A stretch of DNA of 64,000 nt from Devosia sediminis. Lineage in GTDB: Bacteria; Pseudomonadota; Alphaproteobacteria; Rhizobiales; Devosiaceae. The position numbers were made by a program, and so were the translations under genes. The DNA lies in contig NZ_JAEKMH010000001.1 of the NCBI RefSeq assembly GCF_016411825.1, positions 1,337,619-1,401,618 of the forward strand, written 5' to 3'. This document shows, one piece after another, positions 29,015 to 37,719 of this stretch. Under the pieces are notes generated by a model, which ran no database searches, had not been told where the DNA came from, and worked only from the letters and a program-made list of their open reading frames with translations. The first letter of the stretch is position 1; each line of letters opens with the position of its first letter.

Positions 29015-30424
29015 TTGACCGATACCTTCTCCGGACTGGGCCTTTCAACCAAAGTCACCGACGCGGTGGCCGCAGCCGGCTACAGCAAGCCCACCGAAAT
29101 CCAGGCCCAGGCCATCCCTCACCTTCTGGAAAAGAAGGACCTGATCGGCATTGCCCAGACCGGCACCGGCAAAACGGCCAGCTTCGTGCTGCCGATGCTG
29201 ACGCTGCTGGAAAAAGGCCGTGCCCGGGCGCGCATGCCGCGCACGCTGATCCTCGAGCCGACGCGCGAACTGGCGGCGCAGGTTTCCGAAAACTTCGAGA
29301 AGTATGGCAAGAACCATCGCCTCTCGATGGCGCTGATCATCGGCGGAGTGAGCTTCGAGGACCAGAACAAGAAGCTCGACCGCGGCGTGGACGTCCTGAT
29401 CGCCACGCCCGGACGCTTGCTGGACCAGTTCGACCGCGGCAAGATTCTGCTCACGGGCGTGGAAATCCTCGTGATCGACGAAGCCGACCGCATGCTCGAC
29501 ATGGGCTTTATCGACGATATCGAGAAGATCTGCTCGCGCCTGCCGCCGCGCCGCCAGACCATGCTGTTCTCGGCGACGATGGACCCGCAGATCGAGCGGC
29601 TGACCAAGAAGTTCCTCAAGGACCCGGTGCATGTGCAGGTGGCGCGCGCCGCCTCCACGGCCGACACCATCGACCAGAAGCTGGTCAAGGTTTCGTCCAA
29701 GCCCGACGAGAAGCGCGCAGCCCTGAGGGCCCGGATCGACGCATCGGAAGGCCTGACCAACGCCATCATCTTCTGCAATCGCAAGCGCGACGTGGCGACC
29801 TTGGCCAATTCGCTGAAGCGCCACGGCTATAGCGCCGGGGCCCTGCATGGCGACATGGACCAGAAGAGCCGCATGGAAACGCTGGATGCCTTTAAAGGCA
29901 ACAAGCTGACCCTGTTGGTAGCCAGCGACGTGGCGGCACGCGGGCTCGATATTCCGGCAGTGAGCCATGTGTTCAACTTCGACGTGCCGGTGCATGCCGA
30001 AGACTATGTGCACCGCATCGGCCGCACCGGCCGCGCCGGCCGCTCTGGCGTTGCCTATACGCTTGTGGCCCCGGCCGACGGCAAGCATCTCGACGCCATT
30101 CTCAAGCTGATCCAGAAGCCGATCGACTGGCTGGACGACGGCAAACCGGTCAAGGCTTCCGCCAGCCAGGATGGTGAGGGCGAAGCGACCGAAGCCAGGC
30201 CGAGCCGCGGTCGTCGCGGACGCGCGGGCAAGCCCGAAGCCGAACCGAAGCGCGCCGCCCAGGCGCAGCCGGAAGTCGCCACTGAAGAGCCAGCCAAGCC
30301 GTCGCGCCGCCAGCGGCCGCCCCGAAAGGCGGAAGCGGAGGAGAGTGGCAGCTCGGATTCGCCCTTCGGCGATGCCGGTCCCATTCCGGCGTTTCTGTTG
30401 AGGCCGACGCGTTTAAGCCAGTAA
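29015..30424 (+). CDS. DEAD-box ATP-dependent RNA helicase (RhlE-like)
   Basis: This protein of about 469 residues remodels RNA. Motifs in order: Q motif (PTEIQAQAIP), Walker A AQTGTGKTA, PTRELAAQ, GG-TPGRLLD, DEADRMLDMGF, SAT, and in the second domain VASDVAARGLDIP and HRIGRTGRAGRSG. The C-terminal tail (about 385-469) is basic and low-complexity (RGRRGRAGKPEAEP), good for RNA binding. Start: TTG at 29015 (LTDTFSGLGLS) matches relatives; an in-frame ATG at 28940, coupled to an upstream 11-codon frame, would add 25 residues. RhlE-like helicases assist cold growth and ribosome assembly. Confidence 0.93.
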   Translation: MTDTFSGLGLSTKVTDAVAAAGYSKPTEIQAQAIPHLLEKKDLIGIAQTGTGKTASFVLPMLTLLEKGRARARMPRTLILEPTRELAAQVSENFEKYGKNHRLSMALIIGGVSFEDQNKKLDRGVDVLIATPGRLLDQFDRGKILLTGVEILVIDEADRMLDMGFIDDIEKICSRLPPRRQTMLFSATMDPQIERLTKKFLKDPVHVQVARAASTADTIDQKLVKVSSKPDEKRAALRARIDASEGLTNAIIFCNRKRDVATLANSLKRHGYSAGALHGDMDQKSRMETLDAFKGNKLTLLVASDVAARGLDIPAVSHVFNFDVPVHAEDYVHRIGRTGRAGRSGVAYTLVAPADGKHLDAILKLIQKPIDWLDDGKPVKASASQDGEGEATEARPSRGRRGRAGKPEAEPKRAAQAQPEVATEEPAKPSRRQRPPRKAEAEESGSSDSPFGDAGPIPAFLLRPTRLSQ

Positions 30425-30567
30425 AACGTCAGCAATATTGGCCCAAAGCGGACGGAATCTTGTGAAGTCGCGGTTGTGTTGGGCTGGTGCGTGCCTGTAA
30501 ATTTGTGGCAACGACTCGTTTAAGGTAAGTCGATCCGGTCAAGGCGCAACGGGGCGCGGGGTGGGCA

Positions 30568-31635
30568 GTGTCGGACCAAGAATTCACGCGTACTCTGGGA
30601 TACGCCAACGCTGCGTTCGACCTGCTCAAGCGTAGTGGGATCCCGCCCTATCCGCAGTTTTATGAGCTCCTCTACACCTATGCGACGGGCGTCAATCCGT
30701 CGCTGAACAACCGCATCAACGCGATCTTCCGCAGCGGTACCGTTCCCACGGCCAACCTCGCTGAAGCGCTCTACAACGAATTCCTGAAATCCGACGCGAA
30801 CGACCGCATGTCGGCGGTGTCGGAGCGCATGCATGCCCGTATCGAGGCGGTGCACGAAGCGATCGACAGCGCCATGACCACGGCCAACGCCTATTCGGGC
30901 TCGCTGCAATCGGCCAGCGGAGATCTCGAACGCGACCTCACCGGCGAAGACATGAAGTTGCTGGCGACGCGTCTGCTCGCCGAAACAAGGCGGATGCAAG
31001 ACACCAACCGGCAACTCGAATCCAAGCTCGAGGCTTCGCGCGAGGACATTGCGGCGCTGCAGCGGGACCTGGACGACGTGCGGCGCGAGTCCATGCTCGA
31101 TCCGCTGACCAAGATCGCCAACCGCAAGAGCTTCGACGAGGGGCTCGAAGATGGCCTGCGCGAGGCCAGCAAGGCTGGGCACCCGCTGTGCCTTCTGCTG
31201 CTCGACATCGACCATTTCAAGAATTTCAACGACACCTATGGCCACCAGACGGGTGACCAGGTGCTGCGCCTCGTGGCCATGACGCTGAAATCCAACATCA
31301 AGGGCAAGGACCTGGCAGCACGCTATGGCGGCGAGGAATTCGTCGCCATCCTGCCCTGGACCGACCTCAAGGGCGGGCTGATCGTCGCCGAGAATATCCG
31401 CAAGGCCGTCCAGGCCAAGGAATTGCTCAAGCGCTCGACCAACGAAAAGCTCGGCCGCATCACCGCGTCTTTCGGCGTTGCCGCGTTCCGCCCCACCGAC
31501 AATGCGATGTCGCTGATCGAGCGGGCCGACCGCTGCCTTTATGCGGCCAAGCGGGCCGGGCGCAATCGCGTGGTCAGCGAGGATGAATTGGTCGAAATCG
31601 ACGAGGCGCCCGCCAAGGACGTCTCGGCGGCCTGA
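30568..31635 (+). CDS. diguanylate cyclase (GGEEF) with coiled-coil N-terminus
   Basis: This 355-residue soluble protein has an N-terminal helical region (about 1-115), a predicted coiled coil (about 130-170, RLLAETRRMQDTNRQLESKLEASREDIAALQRDLDDV) and a GGEEF domain (about 175-335). The catalytic loop is RYGGEEFVAIL and the metal site LDIDHFKNFNDTYGHQTGD; both are intact. GTG start after a GGGGTGGG stretch. It resembles the DGC class whose N-terminal helical part is conserved in Hyphomicrobiales, input unknown. Its stop meets the convergent aroA stop. Confidence 0.92.
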   Translation: MSDQEFTRTLGYANAAFDLLKRSGIPPYPQFYELLYTYATGVNPSLNNRINAIFRSGTVPTANLAEALYNEFLKSDANDRMSAVSERMHARIEAVHEAIDSAMTTANAYSGSLQSASGDLERDLTGEDMKLLATRLLAETRRMQDTNRQLESKLEASREDIAALQRDLDDVRRESMLDPLTKIANRKSFDEGLEDGLREASKAGHPLCLLLLDIDHFKNFNDTYGHQTGDQVLRLVAMTLKSNIKGKDLAARYGGEEFVAILPWTDLKGGLIVAENIRKAVQAKELLKRSTNEKLGRITASFGVAAFRPTDNAMSLIERADRCLYAAKRAGRNRVVSEDELVEIDEAPAKDVSAA

Positions 31636-32904
31636 TCACGTCGCCGGGGTGAGTTCGACCCCGAGCGCTTTCAACATGTCCCAGTAATCCGGATAGGTCT
31701 TGCCGGTGCAGGCCGGATCGAGAATGGTCACGCCGCCCACGCGCAGGCCGGCCAGGGCGAAGCTCATGGCGATGCGGTGATCGTGGTAGGTTTCGATACG
31801 GGCAGGCAGCACCTGCCCCGAAAGCGCCGGATCGGAGTGGACGATGAGATCATCCCCCTCTTCCACGGCAAGGCCGGGCCGGATGCGGTTGAGCTCATTG
31901 GCTACGGCGCGAATGCGATCGGTTTCCTTGACGCGCAAATTGGTAATGCCCACGAAACGCACGGGACGGTTGTTGAAGGCGGCGACGACGGCGATGGTCG
32001 GCACCGCATCCTGCATCTGCGAGCCGTCGATGACGGCGGGCATGTCGGGAAACTGCGCGATGACGGCTTGGGCCGCGGCGTCGGGCTGGGTAAAGGCGTC
32101 GGTCGGTACGCCGAGATCGATCGTGCCGCCGGTCAGCGCTTCGATGCCCCAGAGATAGGTTGCGGCTGAGGCATCGGGTTCGATGTGAAAATCGGTAGCC
32201 TTGTAGCCGGTGGGCTGCACCAACCAGGAGCCATCGTCGCGGCTCTCGATTTGGGCACCGAAGGCGCGCATGGCTGCAAGCGTGAGATCGACATAGCCGC
32301 GCGCACCGATATCCTTGCCCTTGAGGGCGACTTCGATCGGGCCGTCGCCGAAGGGCGCAGCCATCAGCAAGGCCGAGACGTATTGGCTCGACAGCGAAGC
32401 GTCGATCTCCACCCTGCCCGATCCGAAGCGGCCGGTGCCGACTATTGTGACGGGTGGGCAGCCGGTGGGGGATTGCGCGTCGATGCCCAAGGCATTGAGC
32501 GCGTCGACCAGCGGCCTGATGGGTCGCAGCCGCATGTCCTCGTCGCCATCGACGATCACCGTGCCATCGATGGTGGCCACCGCCGCAGTCAGGAAGCGGG
32601 TGGCTGTGCCGGCGTTACCGAGAAAGAGCGGCGCGCTCGGCGCAGCGAGGCGGCCAGTGCTGGTAACGAGAAAGCTGGTCGCGTCGGGTTCTTCCACCGT
32701 GACACCCATGTTGCGCAGGGCGCGCGCCATCAACACGGTATCCTTGCTCTTGAGCGCGCCGGTGAGGCGGCTGGTGCCCTCAGCCAGGGCAGCCAGGAGC
32801 AGAGCCCGATTGGTGATCGACTTGCTGCCGGGCGGCGACACGCGCCCTGAGAGCGGACGATTGGGCGGGGTGATGGTGTAGGCAGGCGGGAGAGCGTTCG
32901 GCAT
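31636..32904 (-). CDS. aroA: 3-phosphoshikimate 1-carboxyvinyltransferase (EPSP synthase)
   Basis: This 422-residue enzyme joins PEP to shikimate-3-phosphate in aromatic amino-acid synthesis. Signatures: PPGSKSITNRALLLAALAEG at the N-terminus, LGNAGTATRFLTAAVA near residue 93-108 (the PEP/glyphosate site keeps Gly and Thr of GNAGTA), SSQYVSALLMAAPF and KETDRIRAVANEL. The C-terminal YHDHRIAMSFALAGL is also complete. It stands just beyond the suf operon and is convergent with the GGEEF gene. Confidence 0.96.
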   Translation of the reverse strand: MPNALPPAYTITPPNRPLSGRVSPPGSKSITNRALLLAALAEGTSRLTGALKSKDTVLMARALRNMGVTVEEPDATSFLVTSTGRLAAPSAPLFLGNAGTATRFLTAAVATIDGTVIVDGDEDMRLRPIRPLVDALNALGIDAQSPTGCPPVTIVGTGRFGSGRVEIDASLSSQYVSALLMAAPFGDGPIEVALKGKDIGARGYVDLTLAAMRAFGAQIESRDDGSWLVQPTGYKATDFHIEPDASAATYLWGIEALTGGTIDLGVPTDAFTQPDAAAQAVIAQFPDMPAVIDGSQMQDAVPTIAVVAAFNNRPVRFVGITNLRVKETDRIRAVANELNRIRPGLAVEEGDDLIVHSDPALSGQVLPARIETYHDHRIAMSFALAGLRVGGVTILDPACTGKTYPDYWDMLKALGVELTPAT

Positions 32905-32952
32905 GATGCGGGATCAATGCACTAGCGGACTTGTTTCCGCAACGGGAAGATA

Positions 32953-32998
32953 CCCCTCATCCGCCCTTCGGGCACCTTCTCCCTCAAGGGGAGAAGGG
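32953..32998. repeat. dispersed palindromic intergenic repeat, copy 1
   Basis: CCCCTCATCCGCCCTTCGGG followed by CCTTCTCCCTCAAGGGGAGAAGG-type dyad. The same modules (CCTCA-CCGGCCCTTCGGG hairpin and a CTCTCCCC...GGGGAGAG dyad) recur at 35057, 42801 and in part at 48530. It is a REP-like element located just past the sufA stop. Confidence 0.75.
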
Positions 32999-33003
32999 AA
33001 GAC

Positions 33004-33384
33004 TCAAGCGGTGGCCCGTGCCTCGGCGATGGCCTTGAGGTCGGCGGGGGCGAGCGTGACGCTTTCGCCGCAGCCGCAGGCGCCGGTCTGGTTGGGGTTC
33101 TTGAAGGTGAAGCTCGAGCCCATCTTGCCGGCTTCGAAATCCATCACCGTGCCGAGCAGATACATGGTGGCCTTGGGGTCGACCCAGACATCGACGCCCT
33201 TGTCGTTGACGTGATCGTCGCCGGCGACCGGCGTTTCGACATAGTCCATGGTGTAGGACACGCCGGCGCAACCGGCATTCTTGATACCGACGCGCAGACC
33301 AACGACCGGCTTGTCGCTGTCTTCGATGATCTCGGTGATGCGCTCGGCGGCGGCATCGGTGAGAGACATAATCTTGAACGGCAT
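33004..33384 (-). CDS. sufA: A-type Fe-S carrier protein
   Basis: This 126-residue HesB/IscA family protein carries and delivers Fe-S clusters. The three conserved cysteines are seen as NAGCAGVSY (one) and GACGCGES (two). The start MPFKIMSLTDAAAERI matches relatives. It is the last gene of the suf operon; a palindromic repeat follows. Confidence 0.93.
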   Translation of the reverse strand: MPFKIMSLTDAAAERITEIIEDSDKPVVGLRVGIKNAGCAGVSYTMDYVETPVAGDDHVNDKGVDVWVDPKATMYLLGTVMDFEAGKMGSSFTFKNPNQTGACGCGESVTLAPADLKAIAEARATA

Positions 33385-33434
33385 CGAGCGACCTTTATCG
33401 GCGTTTCACGACATATAGGCGTAAACGCGCCGGA

Positions 33435-33806
33435 TTACCACCAGTTCAACGCGACTTGCGCTTCCTCGCTCATGCGCGACGCATCCCAAGGCGGATCAAA
33501 GACCATGTTGACCGTAACGTCCTGGATGCCTTCGACGCCGCGCGCAGCATTCTCCACCCATCCGGGCATCTCGCCGGCGACCGGGCAACCGGGAGCGGTC
33601 AGCGTCATGTCAATGGTCAGGTTGCGGTTGTCGTCGAGGTCGACCTTATAGATGAGGCCCAGCTCGTAGATATCGACCGGGATTTCCGGATCGTAGACGG
33701 TCTTGAGCGCGCCGATCAGATCGGTGGTGATGCGCTCCACCTCGGCCTCGGGCAGGGTTTCGGGCATCGTGGGCTGAATGCGGGTATCGATTACTTCGTC
33801 GGTCAT
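33435..33806 (-). CDS. sufT: SUF-associated MIP18/DUF59 protein
   Basis: This 123-residue protein is the MIP18-like SufT, an accessory factor in Fe-S cluster maturation. The signature is ALKTVYDPEIPVDIYELGLIYKV and LTAPGCPVAGEMPGWV (the conserved cysteine in GCP), then VNMVFDPPWDASRMSEEAQVALNW. It follows sufS by 11 bases in the operon. Symbol given by family and position; biochemical role is only partly known. Confidence 0.85.
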   Translation of the reverse strand: MTDEVIDTRIQPTMPETLPEAEVERITTDLIGALKTVYDPEIPVDIYELGLIYKVDLDDNRNLTIDMTLTAPGCPVAGEMPGWVENAARGVEGIQDVTVNMVFDPPWDASRMSEEAQVALNWW

Positions 33807-33817
33807 GTCAGCCTTCC

Positions 33818-35038
33818 TCAGGCAAAGAATTTCTGGGCGCGCTCGATGCCGTCCACCAGGGCATCCACATCGTCCTTGCCGTTATATAGGGCGAAGGACG
33901 CGCGACATGTAGAGGTGACGCCGAGGCGTTTGAGCAGCGGCTGGGCGCAATGGGTGCCGGCGCGAACGGCAATGCCGTAGCGATCGAGGATGGTCGCGAC
34001 GTCATGGGCATGGGCGCCGGCAATCTCGAAGGCGAAAATGCCGCCCTTGCCGGGCGCCGTGCCGATCAGGCGCAGGGAATTGATGCGGCTGAGTCTTTCA
34101 TGGGCGTAGGCGGCGACGTCGTGCTCATGGGCGGCGATGGCGTCGCGGCCGATGGCCTCGATGTACTCCAGGGCCGCGCCGAGGCCCATGGCCTGGACGA
34201 TGGGCGGCGTGCCGGCCTCGAAACGATGCGGCGGTTCGTTATAGGTGACGCCTTCGAGCGTCACTGTCTCGATCATCTCGCCGCCACCCTGATAGGGCTG
34301 CATTTCGGCGAGGAGATCGTATTTGCCATAGAGCACGCCGATGCCGGTGGGGCCATACAGCTTGTGGCCGGTCATGATGTAGAAATCGGCGTCAAGGTCC
34401 TGCACGTCCACCTTGGTATGGACGGCGCCTTGGGAACCGTCGACGAGGACCGGAATACCCTTTGCATGAGCAATGGCGATCATGTCCTTGATTGGATTGA
34501 TGGTTCCGAGGACGTTGGACATATGCGTAACGGCAACGATACGGGTCTTGTCCGTGAGGGCCGCTTCGAATGCATCGAGATCGAGGCTGCCGTCGTCGCG
34601 GACAGCGACAAACTTCAGGATGGCGCCCCGGCGCTCGCGATGGAAATGCCATGGCACGATATTGGAGTGGTGCTCCATGATCGTGGTGACGATCTCGTCC
34701 CCTGCCCCAATGCGCGGCCCGGCGAAGGAAGACGCCACCAGATTGATGGCCTCGGTCGCCGACTTGGTGAAGATGATTTCTTCGATGCGGCCGGCATTGA
34801 GGAAGCGGCGGACGCTTTCGCGACCAGCCTCGTAGCCTTCGGTGGCGCGGTTGGCGAGCGTGTGCAGGCCGCGATGGACATTGGCATATTCATGCCGGAA
34901 GGCATGGTCCATGCGGTCGAGGACCTGCACCGGCTTCTGCGCCGAGGCGCCCGAGTCGAGATAGACCAGGCGGTGGCCGTGGATCTGCTCGGAGAGGATC
35001 GGGAAGTCAGCGCGGATTTTTTCGAGATCGAAGGTCAT
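33818..35038 (-). CDS. sufS: cysteine desulfurase, SufS type
   Basis: This 406-residue PLP enzyme supplies sulfur from cysteine. Start taken at MTFDLEKIRADFPILSEQ; upstream codons fall in a repeat. The PLP lysine region is TGHKLYGPTGIGVLYGK (about residues 220-240) and the catalytic cysteine is Cys364 in RAGTHCAQP, the SufS (group II) pattern. SufE or SufU is not seen in the window. It lies between a long inverted repeat (before) and sufT (after). Confidence 0.95.
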   Translation of the reverse strand: MTFDLEKIRADFPILSEQIHGHRLVYLDSGASAQKPVQVLDRMDHAFRHEYANVHRGLHTLANRATEGYEAGRESVRRFLNAGRIEEIIFTKSATEAINLVASSFAGPRIGAGDEIVTTIMEHHSNIVPWHFHRERRGAILKFVAVRDDGSLDLDAFEAALTDKTRIVAVTHMSNVLGTINPIKDMIAIAHAKGIPVLVDGSQGAVHTKVDVQDLDADFYIMTGHKLYGPTGIGVLYGKYDLLAEMQPYQGGGEMIETVTLEGVTYNEPPHRFEAGTPPIVQAMGLGAALEYIEAIGRDAIAAHEHDVAAYAHERLSRINSLRLIGTAPGKGGIFAFEIAGAHAHDVATILDRYGIAVRAGTHCAQPLLKRLGVTSTCRASFALYNGKDDVDALVDGIERAQKFFA

Positions 35039-35056
35039 GAAGGGTTGCCTCTGCTT

Positions 35057-35187
35057 CACCTCTCCCCTGGGGGAGAGGTCGACCGTCTTCGGTCGGGTGA
35101 GGGGGCCTTCCTCCGCACCGTGACTCTTGTAAGGCCCCCTCACCCGGCGCTGCGCGCCGACCTCTCCCCCTAGGGAGAGGTGAAGGG
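35057..35187. repeat. long imperfect inverted repeat between sufD and sufS
   Basis: Two arms of about 50 bases, CACCTCTCCCCTGGGGGAGA... and the reverse complement ending ...CTAGGGAGAGGTG, flank a centre of about 20 bases. The arms join at GAGGGGGCCTT/AAGGCCCCCTC. It lies inside the suf operon, between sufD and sufS, so the transcript would carry a very large hairpin. Same family as the copies at 32953 and 42801. Confidence 0.8.
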
Positions 35188-35195
35188 GCAGGAGC

Positions 35196-36407
35196 TTACT
35201 TGCCGCCCAGCAGCCAGCCGTCGACGATGCCCTGCAGGGCTTCGTTGAGCTCGGAATCTTCAACCGGATCAAGCAGTTCGGCGATGAAGCCGCGGACCAG
35301 CATGGTCTCTGCCTCGGCCTTGGGTATGCCGCGGCTCAAAAGGTAGAAGAGGCTGTCTTCGTCGAGCTTGCCGCAGGTCGAACCGTGGCCGCAGACGACG
35401 TCGTCGGCATAGATTTCGAGTTCCGGCTTCGACAGAATCTCAGCTTCGTCCGACAGCATCAGACCCTGATGCATGAACTTGGCATCGGTCTTCTGGGCGT
35501 CACGGGCGACGACGAGCTTGCCCTGCACGATGGCCTTGGAGCGGCCGCGGCTGATGGACTTGAACAGCGGCTGCGACGAGGTGTGCGGCACCGCGTGATG
35601 TGTTTCCATCGTGATATCGGCGTGCTGGCCGTCGGAGACGAGGTTGAGGCCGGTGATATCCGCGTGGGCATCAGCGCCGCCCATGGTGGGGAACACATTG
35701 GTACGCGAGAGGCCGGCGCCGAGGTGGATAACCAGGGTGCGCAGCTTGGCACCATCGGCGAGATGATACTCGTTGGTGGCAAAATGCGTTGCGGCACGCG
35801 CACTCAGGTCGACAGTGATGTGGGTGACCACGGCATTCTTGCCCAGCGCCAGATAGGTGGCGTGGTTGCCGACATGGGCCGCATCGGAGCCCGAGAAGGT
35901 CTCGATGATGGTCGTGGTAGCGTTGTCGGCGACGAAAATCTTCAGCGCATCGGCCACATGGGCGGCCTCGCCTTCGACGCGGCGCTCGACCTGGATGACC
36001 GGGTCGACGGTGTTTTCGAGGGTGAGGGTCAGAGCCGAATTTGCTAGCGCATTGTTGACGTGAACCATCACGTCGTCACGGGTCGTGAGGACGCCGCCAT
36101 CGGCCTTGCCGACGATGACGCCGGCGGGCGCCGTCGAGGCGTTCTGGATGACGCCATTGGCGATCATCAGGGTATAGGCGCCGGGAATGCGCAGCGCCGG
36201 CGCGCTGGCTTCGTTGGCAGCCGTCGCCAGGGGCGGGATGGAACGCAGCAGGGTCTTCAAGTCGGTATAGTGATAGCTCTCGACGCGACGGGTCGGCAGG
36301 CCGGCCACGGTGATGCGCTCGGCGGCCTGGGTGGCACCGGCAGCCTTGAGCTGGGCGATCAGCGATTCCTCGGCGGGGCCGAGGCGTACGGGAAAATTGG
36401 CGCGCAT
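35196..36407 (-). CDS. sufD: Fe-S assembly scaffold subunit SufD
   Basis: This 403-residue beta-helix protein partners with SufB and SufC. The N-terminus TRRVESYHYTDLKTLLRS is the SufD hallmark (W/Y-x-YTDL), and the C-terminal HGSTCGKLDEDSLFYLLSRGIPKAEAETMLVRGF is conserved with SufB. It lies two bases after the sufC stop and before the large inverted repeat. Confidence 0.95.
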   Translation of the reverse strand: MRANFPVRLGPAEESLIAQLKAAGATQAAERITVAGLPTRRVESYHYTDLKTLLRSIPPLATAANEASAPALRIPGAYTLMIANGVIQNASTAPAGVIVGKADGGVLTTRDDVMVHVNNALANSALTLTLENTVDPVIQVERRVEGEAAHVADALKIFVADNATTTIIETFSGSDAAHVGNHATYLALGKNAVVTHITVDLSARAATHFATNEYHLADGAKLRTLVIHLGAGLSRTNVFPTMGGADAHADITGLNLVSDGQHADITMETHHAVPHTSSQPLFKSISRGRSKAIVQGKLVVARDAQKTDAKFMHQGLMLSDEAEILSKPELEIYADDVVCGHGSTCGKLDEDSLFYLLSRGIPKAEAETMLVRGFIAELLDPVEDSELNEALQGIVDGWLLGGK

Positions 36408-36409
36408 GG

Positions 36410-37171
36410 TCAGGCCGCCTGACCGTCGAAGTCGGCATAGCCCTTGGCTTCGAGCTGGAGCGCCAGATCCTTGTCGCCGCTCTCGACGATACGGCCATCG
36501 GAGAACACATGCACCACGTCGGGCACGATGTGGTTCAGCAGGCGCTGGTAGTGGGTGATGACGAGCATGGAGCGCTGGCCGTCGCGCAGGGCGTTGACGC
36601 CCTTGGAGACGACCTGCAGAGCGTCGATGTCGAGACCGGAATCGGTTTCGTCGAGCACGGCCAGCGAGGGCTTGAGCAGCGCCATCTGCATGATCTCGGC
36701 GCGCTTCTTTTCGCCACCGGAGAAGCCGACATTGAGCGGGCGCTTCAGCATTTCGCTATCGACGTTGAGCTGGGCACCGGCTTCCTTGACCATGCGCATG
36801 AAGTCCGGGGTCTTGAGCTCGTCTTCGCCACGGGCCTTGCGCTGGGCATTGATGGCGGCCTTGAGGAAGGTCATGGTCGCAACGCCCGGAATTTCGATCG
36901 GGTACTGGAAGGCCAGGAAGAGGCCAGCGGCGGCGCGCTCATCGGGTTCCATCTCGAGGATGTTCTCGCCGTTGAGCAGGATCTCGCCCTCGGTGACCTC
37001 ATAGTCTTCCTTGCCGGCAAGCACATAGCTCAGCGTCGACTTGCCCGAGCCGTTGCGGCCCATGATGGCGTGGACCTGGCCGGGCGGGATGATGAGGTTC
37101 ACACCCTTGAGGATTTCGCGTTCCTCGATACGGGCATGCAGGTTGCGGATTTCAAGAACGGGCGTGGTCAT
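36410..37171 (-). CDS. sufC: Fe-S assembly ATPase SufC
   Basis: This 253-residue ABC-type ATPase powers the SufBCD scaffold. Walker A is GRNGSGKSTLS, signature FSGGEKKRAEIMQMALL, Walker B LAVLDETDSGLDIDAL, and the H-loop is in MLVITHYQRLL. It lies between the cupin gene and sufD. Confidence 0.97.
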   Translation of the reverse strand: MTTPVLEIRNLHARIEEREILKGVNLIIPPGQVHAIMGRNGSGKSTLSYVLAGKEDYEVTEGEILLNGENILEMEPDERAAAGLFLAFQYPIEIPGVATMTFLKAAINAQRKARGEDELKTPDFMRMVKEAGAQLNVDSEMLKRPLNVGFSGGEKKRAEIMQMALLKPSLAVLDETDSGLDIDALQVVSKGVNALRDGQRSMLVITHYQRLLNHIVPDVVHVFSDGRIVESGDKDLALQLEAKGYADFDGQAA

Positions 37172-37209
37172 GTTGTCGTCTCCAGTGAGAAGGGAATGGA
37201 AGCCGCGCC

Positions 37210-37719
37210 TCAGGCGCCGGGCTCGCCTTCCCAGTAATCTTCGATATGTCGGTCAGGGTGGCGGCTGATGTGGCGCAGCTTGGCGCCATTGCCGCCGGCC
37301 TTGCTCGAAACCAGGAACTTGCCGGAATCGGGGTATTCGCAAACTTCGATGGGCGACTGGTTGGAGATCGCCACCATCTTGAGCGGAACGCTGCCGGTAT
37401 TGATGATCTGGTGCGCCGTTTCCTGCCCGCCCGCTGGGGCGACGAGCACATCGCCGGCCTTGAAAGCATAGCGCTCGGGGCCGAAGCGATAGGTCCCCTC
37501 GCCTTCCATGACCACGAACATCTCGTCTTCGACGTGATGGTTATGGAATGGAGCGCCGCTGCGGCCCGGCTCCACCACGGTATAGGTGAAGCCGATGGCT
37601 TTGAGCCCGGCGGCCGTGCCCAGGCGGTGGGCGTCGGCAGACCCGAACATGGTGCCGCGCTCGCTGCTTTCCAGCAGCGCATCGGACAACCGCACCACGG
37701 GAGTGACGGACGTGCTCAT
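37210..37719 (-). CDS. cupin-domain protein within the suf operon
   Basis: This 169-residue single-domain cupin has motif 1 [24 protein letters not shown], which holds three His and the Glu of a metal site, and motif 2 [20 protein letters not shown] with the fourth His. The start ATG overlaps the sufB stop (ATGA), so translation is coupled to sufB. Cupins are seen in only some suf operons; a role in iron handling, sulfur oxidation or protection of the scaffold is a guess. It starts [19 protein letters not shown]. Confidence 0.8.
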   Translation of the reverse strand: MSTSVTPVVRLSDALLESSERGTMFGSADAHRLGTAAGLKAIGFTYTVVEPGRSGAPFHNHHVEDEMFVVMEGEGTYRFGPERYAFKAGDVLVAPAGGQETAHQIINTGSVPLKMVAISNQSPIEVCEYPDSGKFLVSSKAGGNGAKLRHISRHPDRHIEDYWEGEPGA

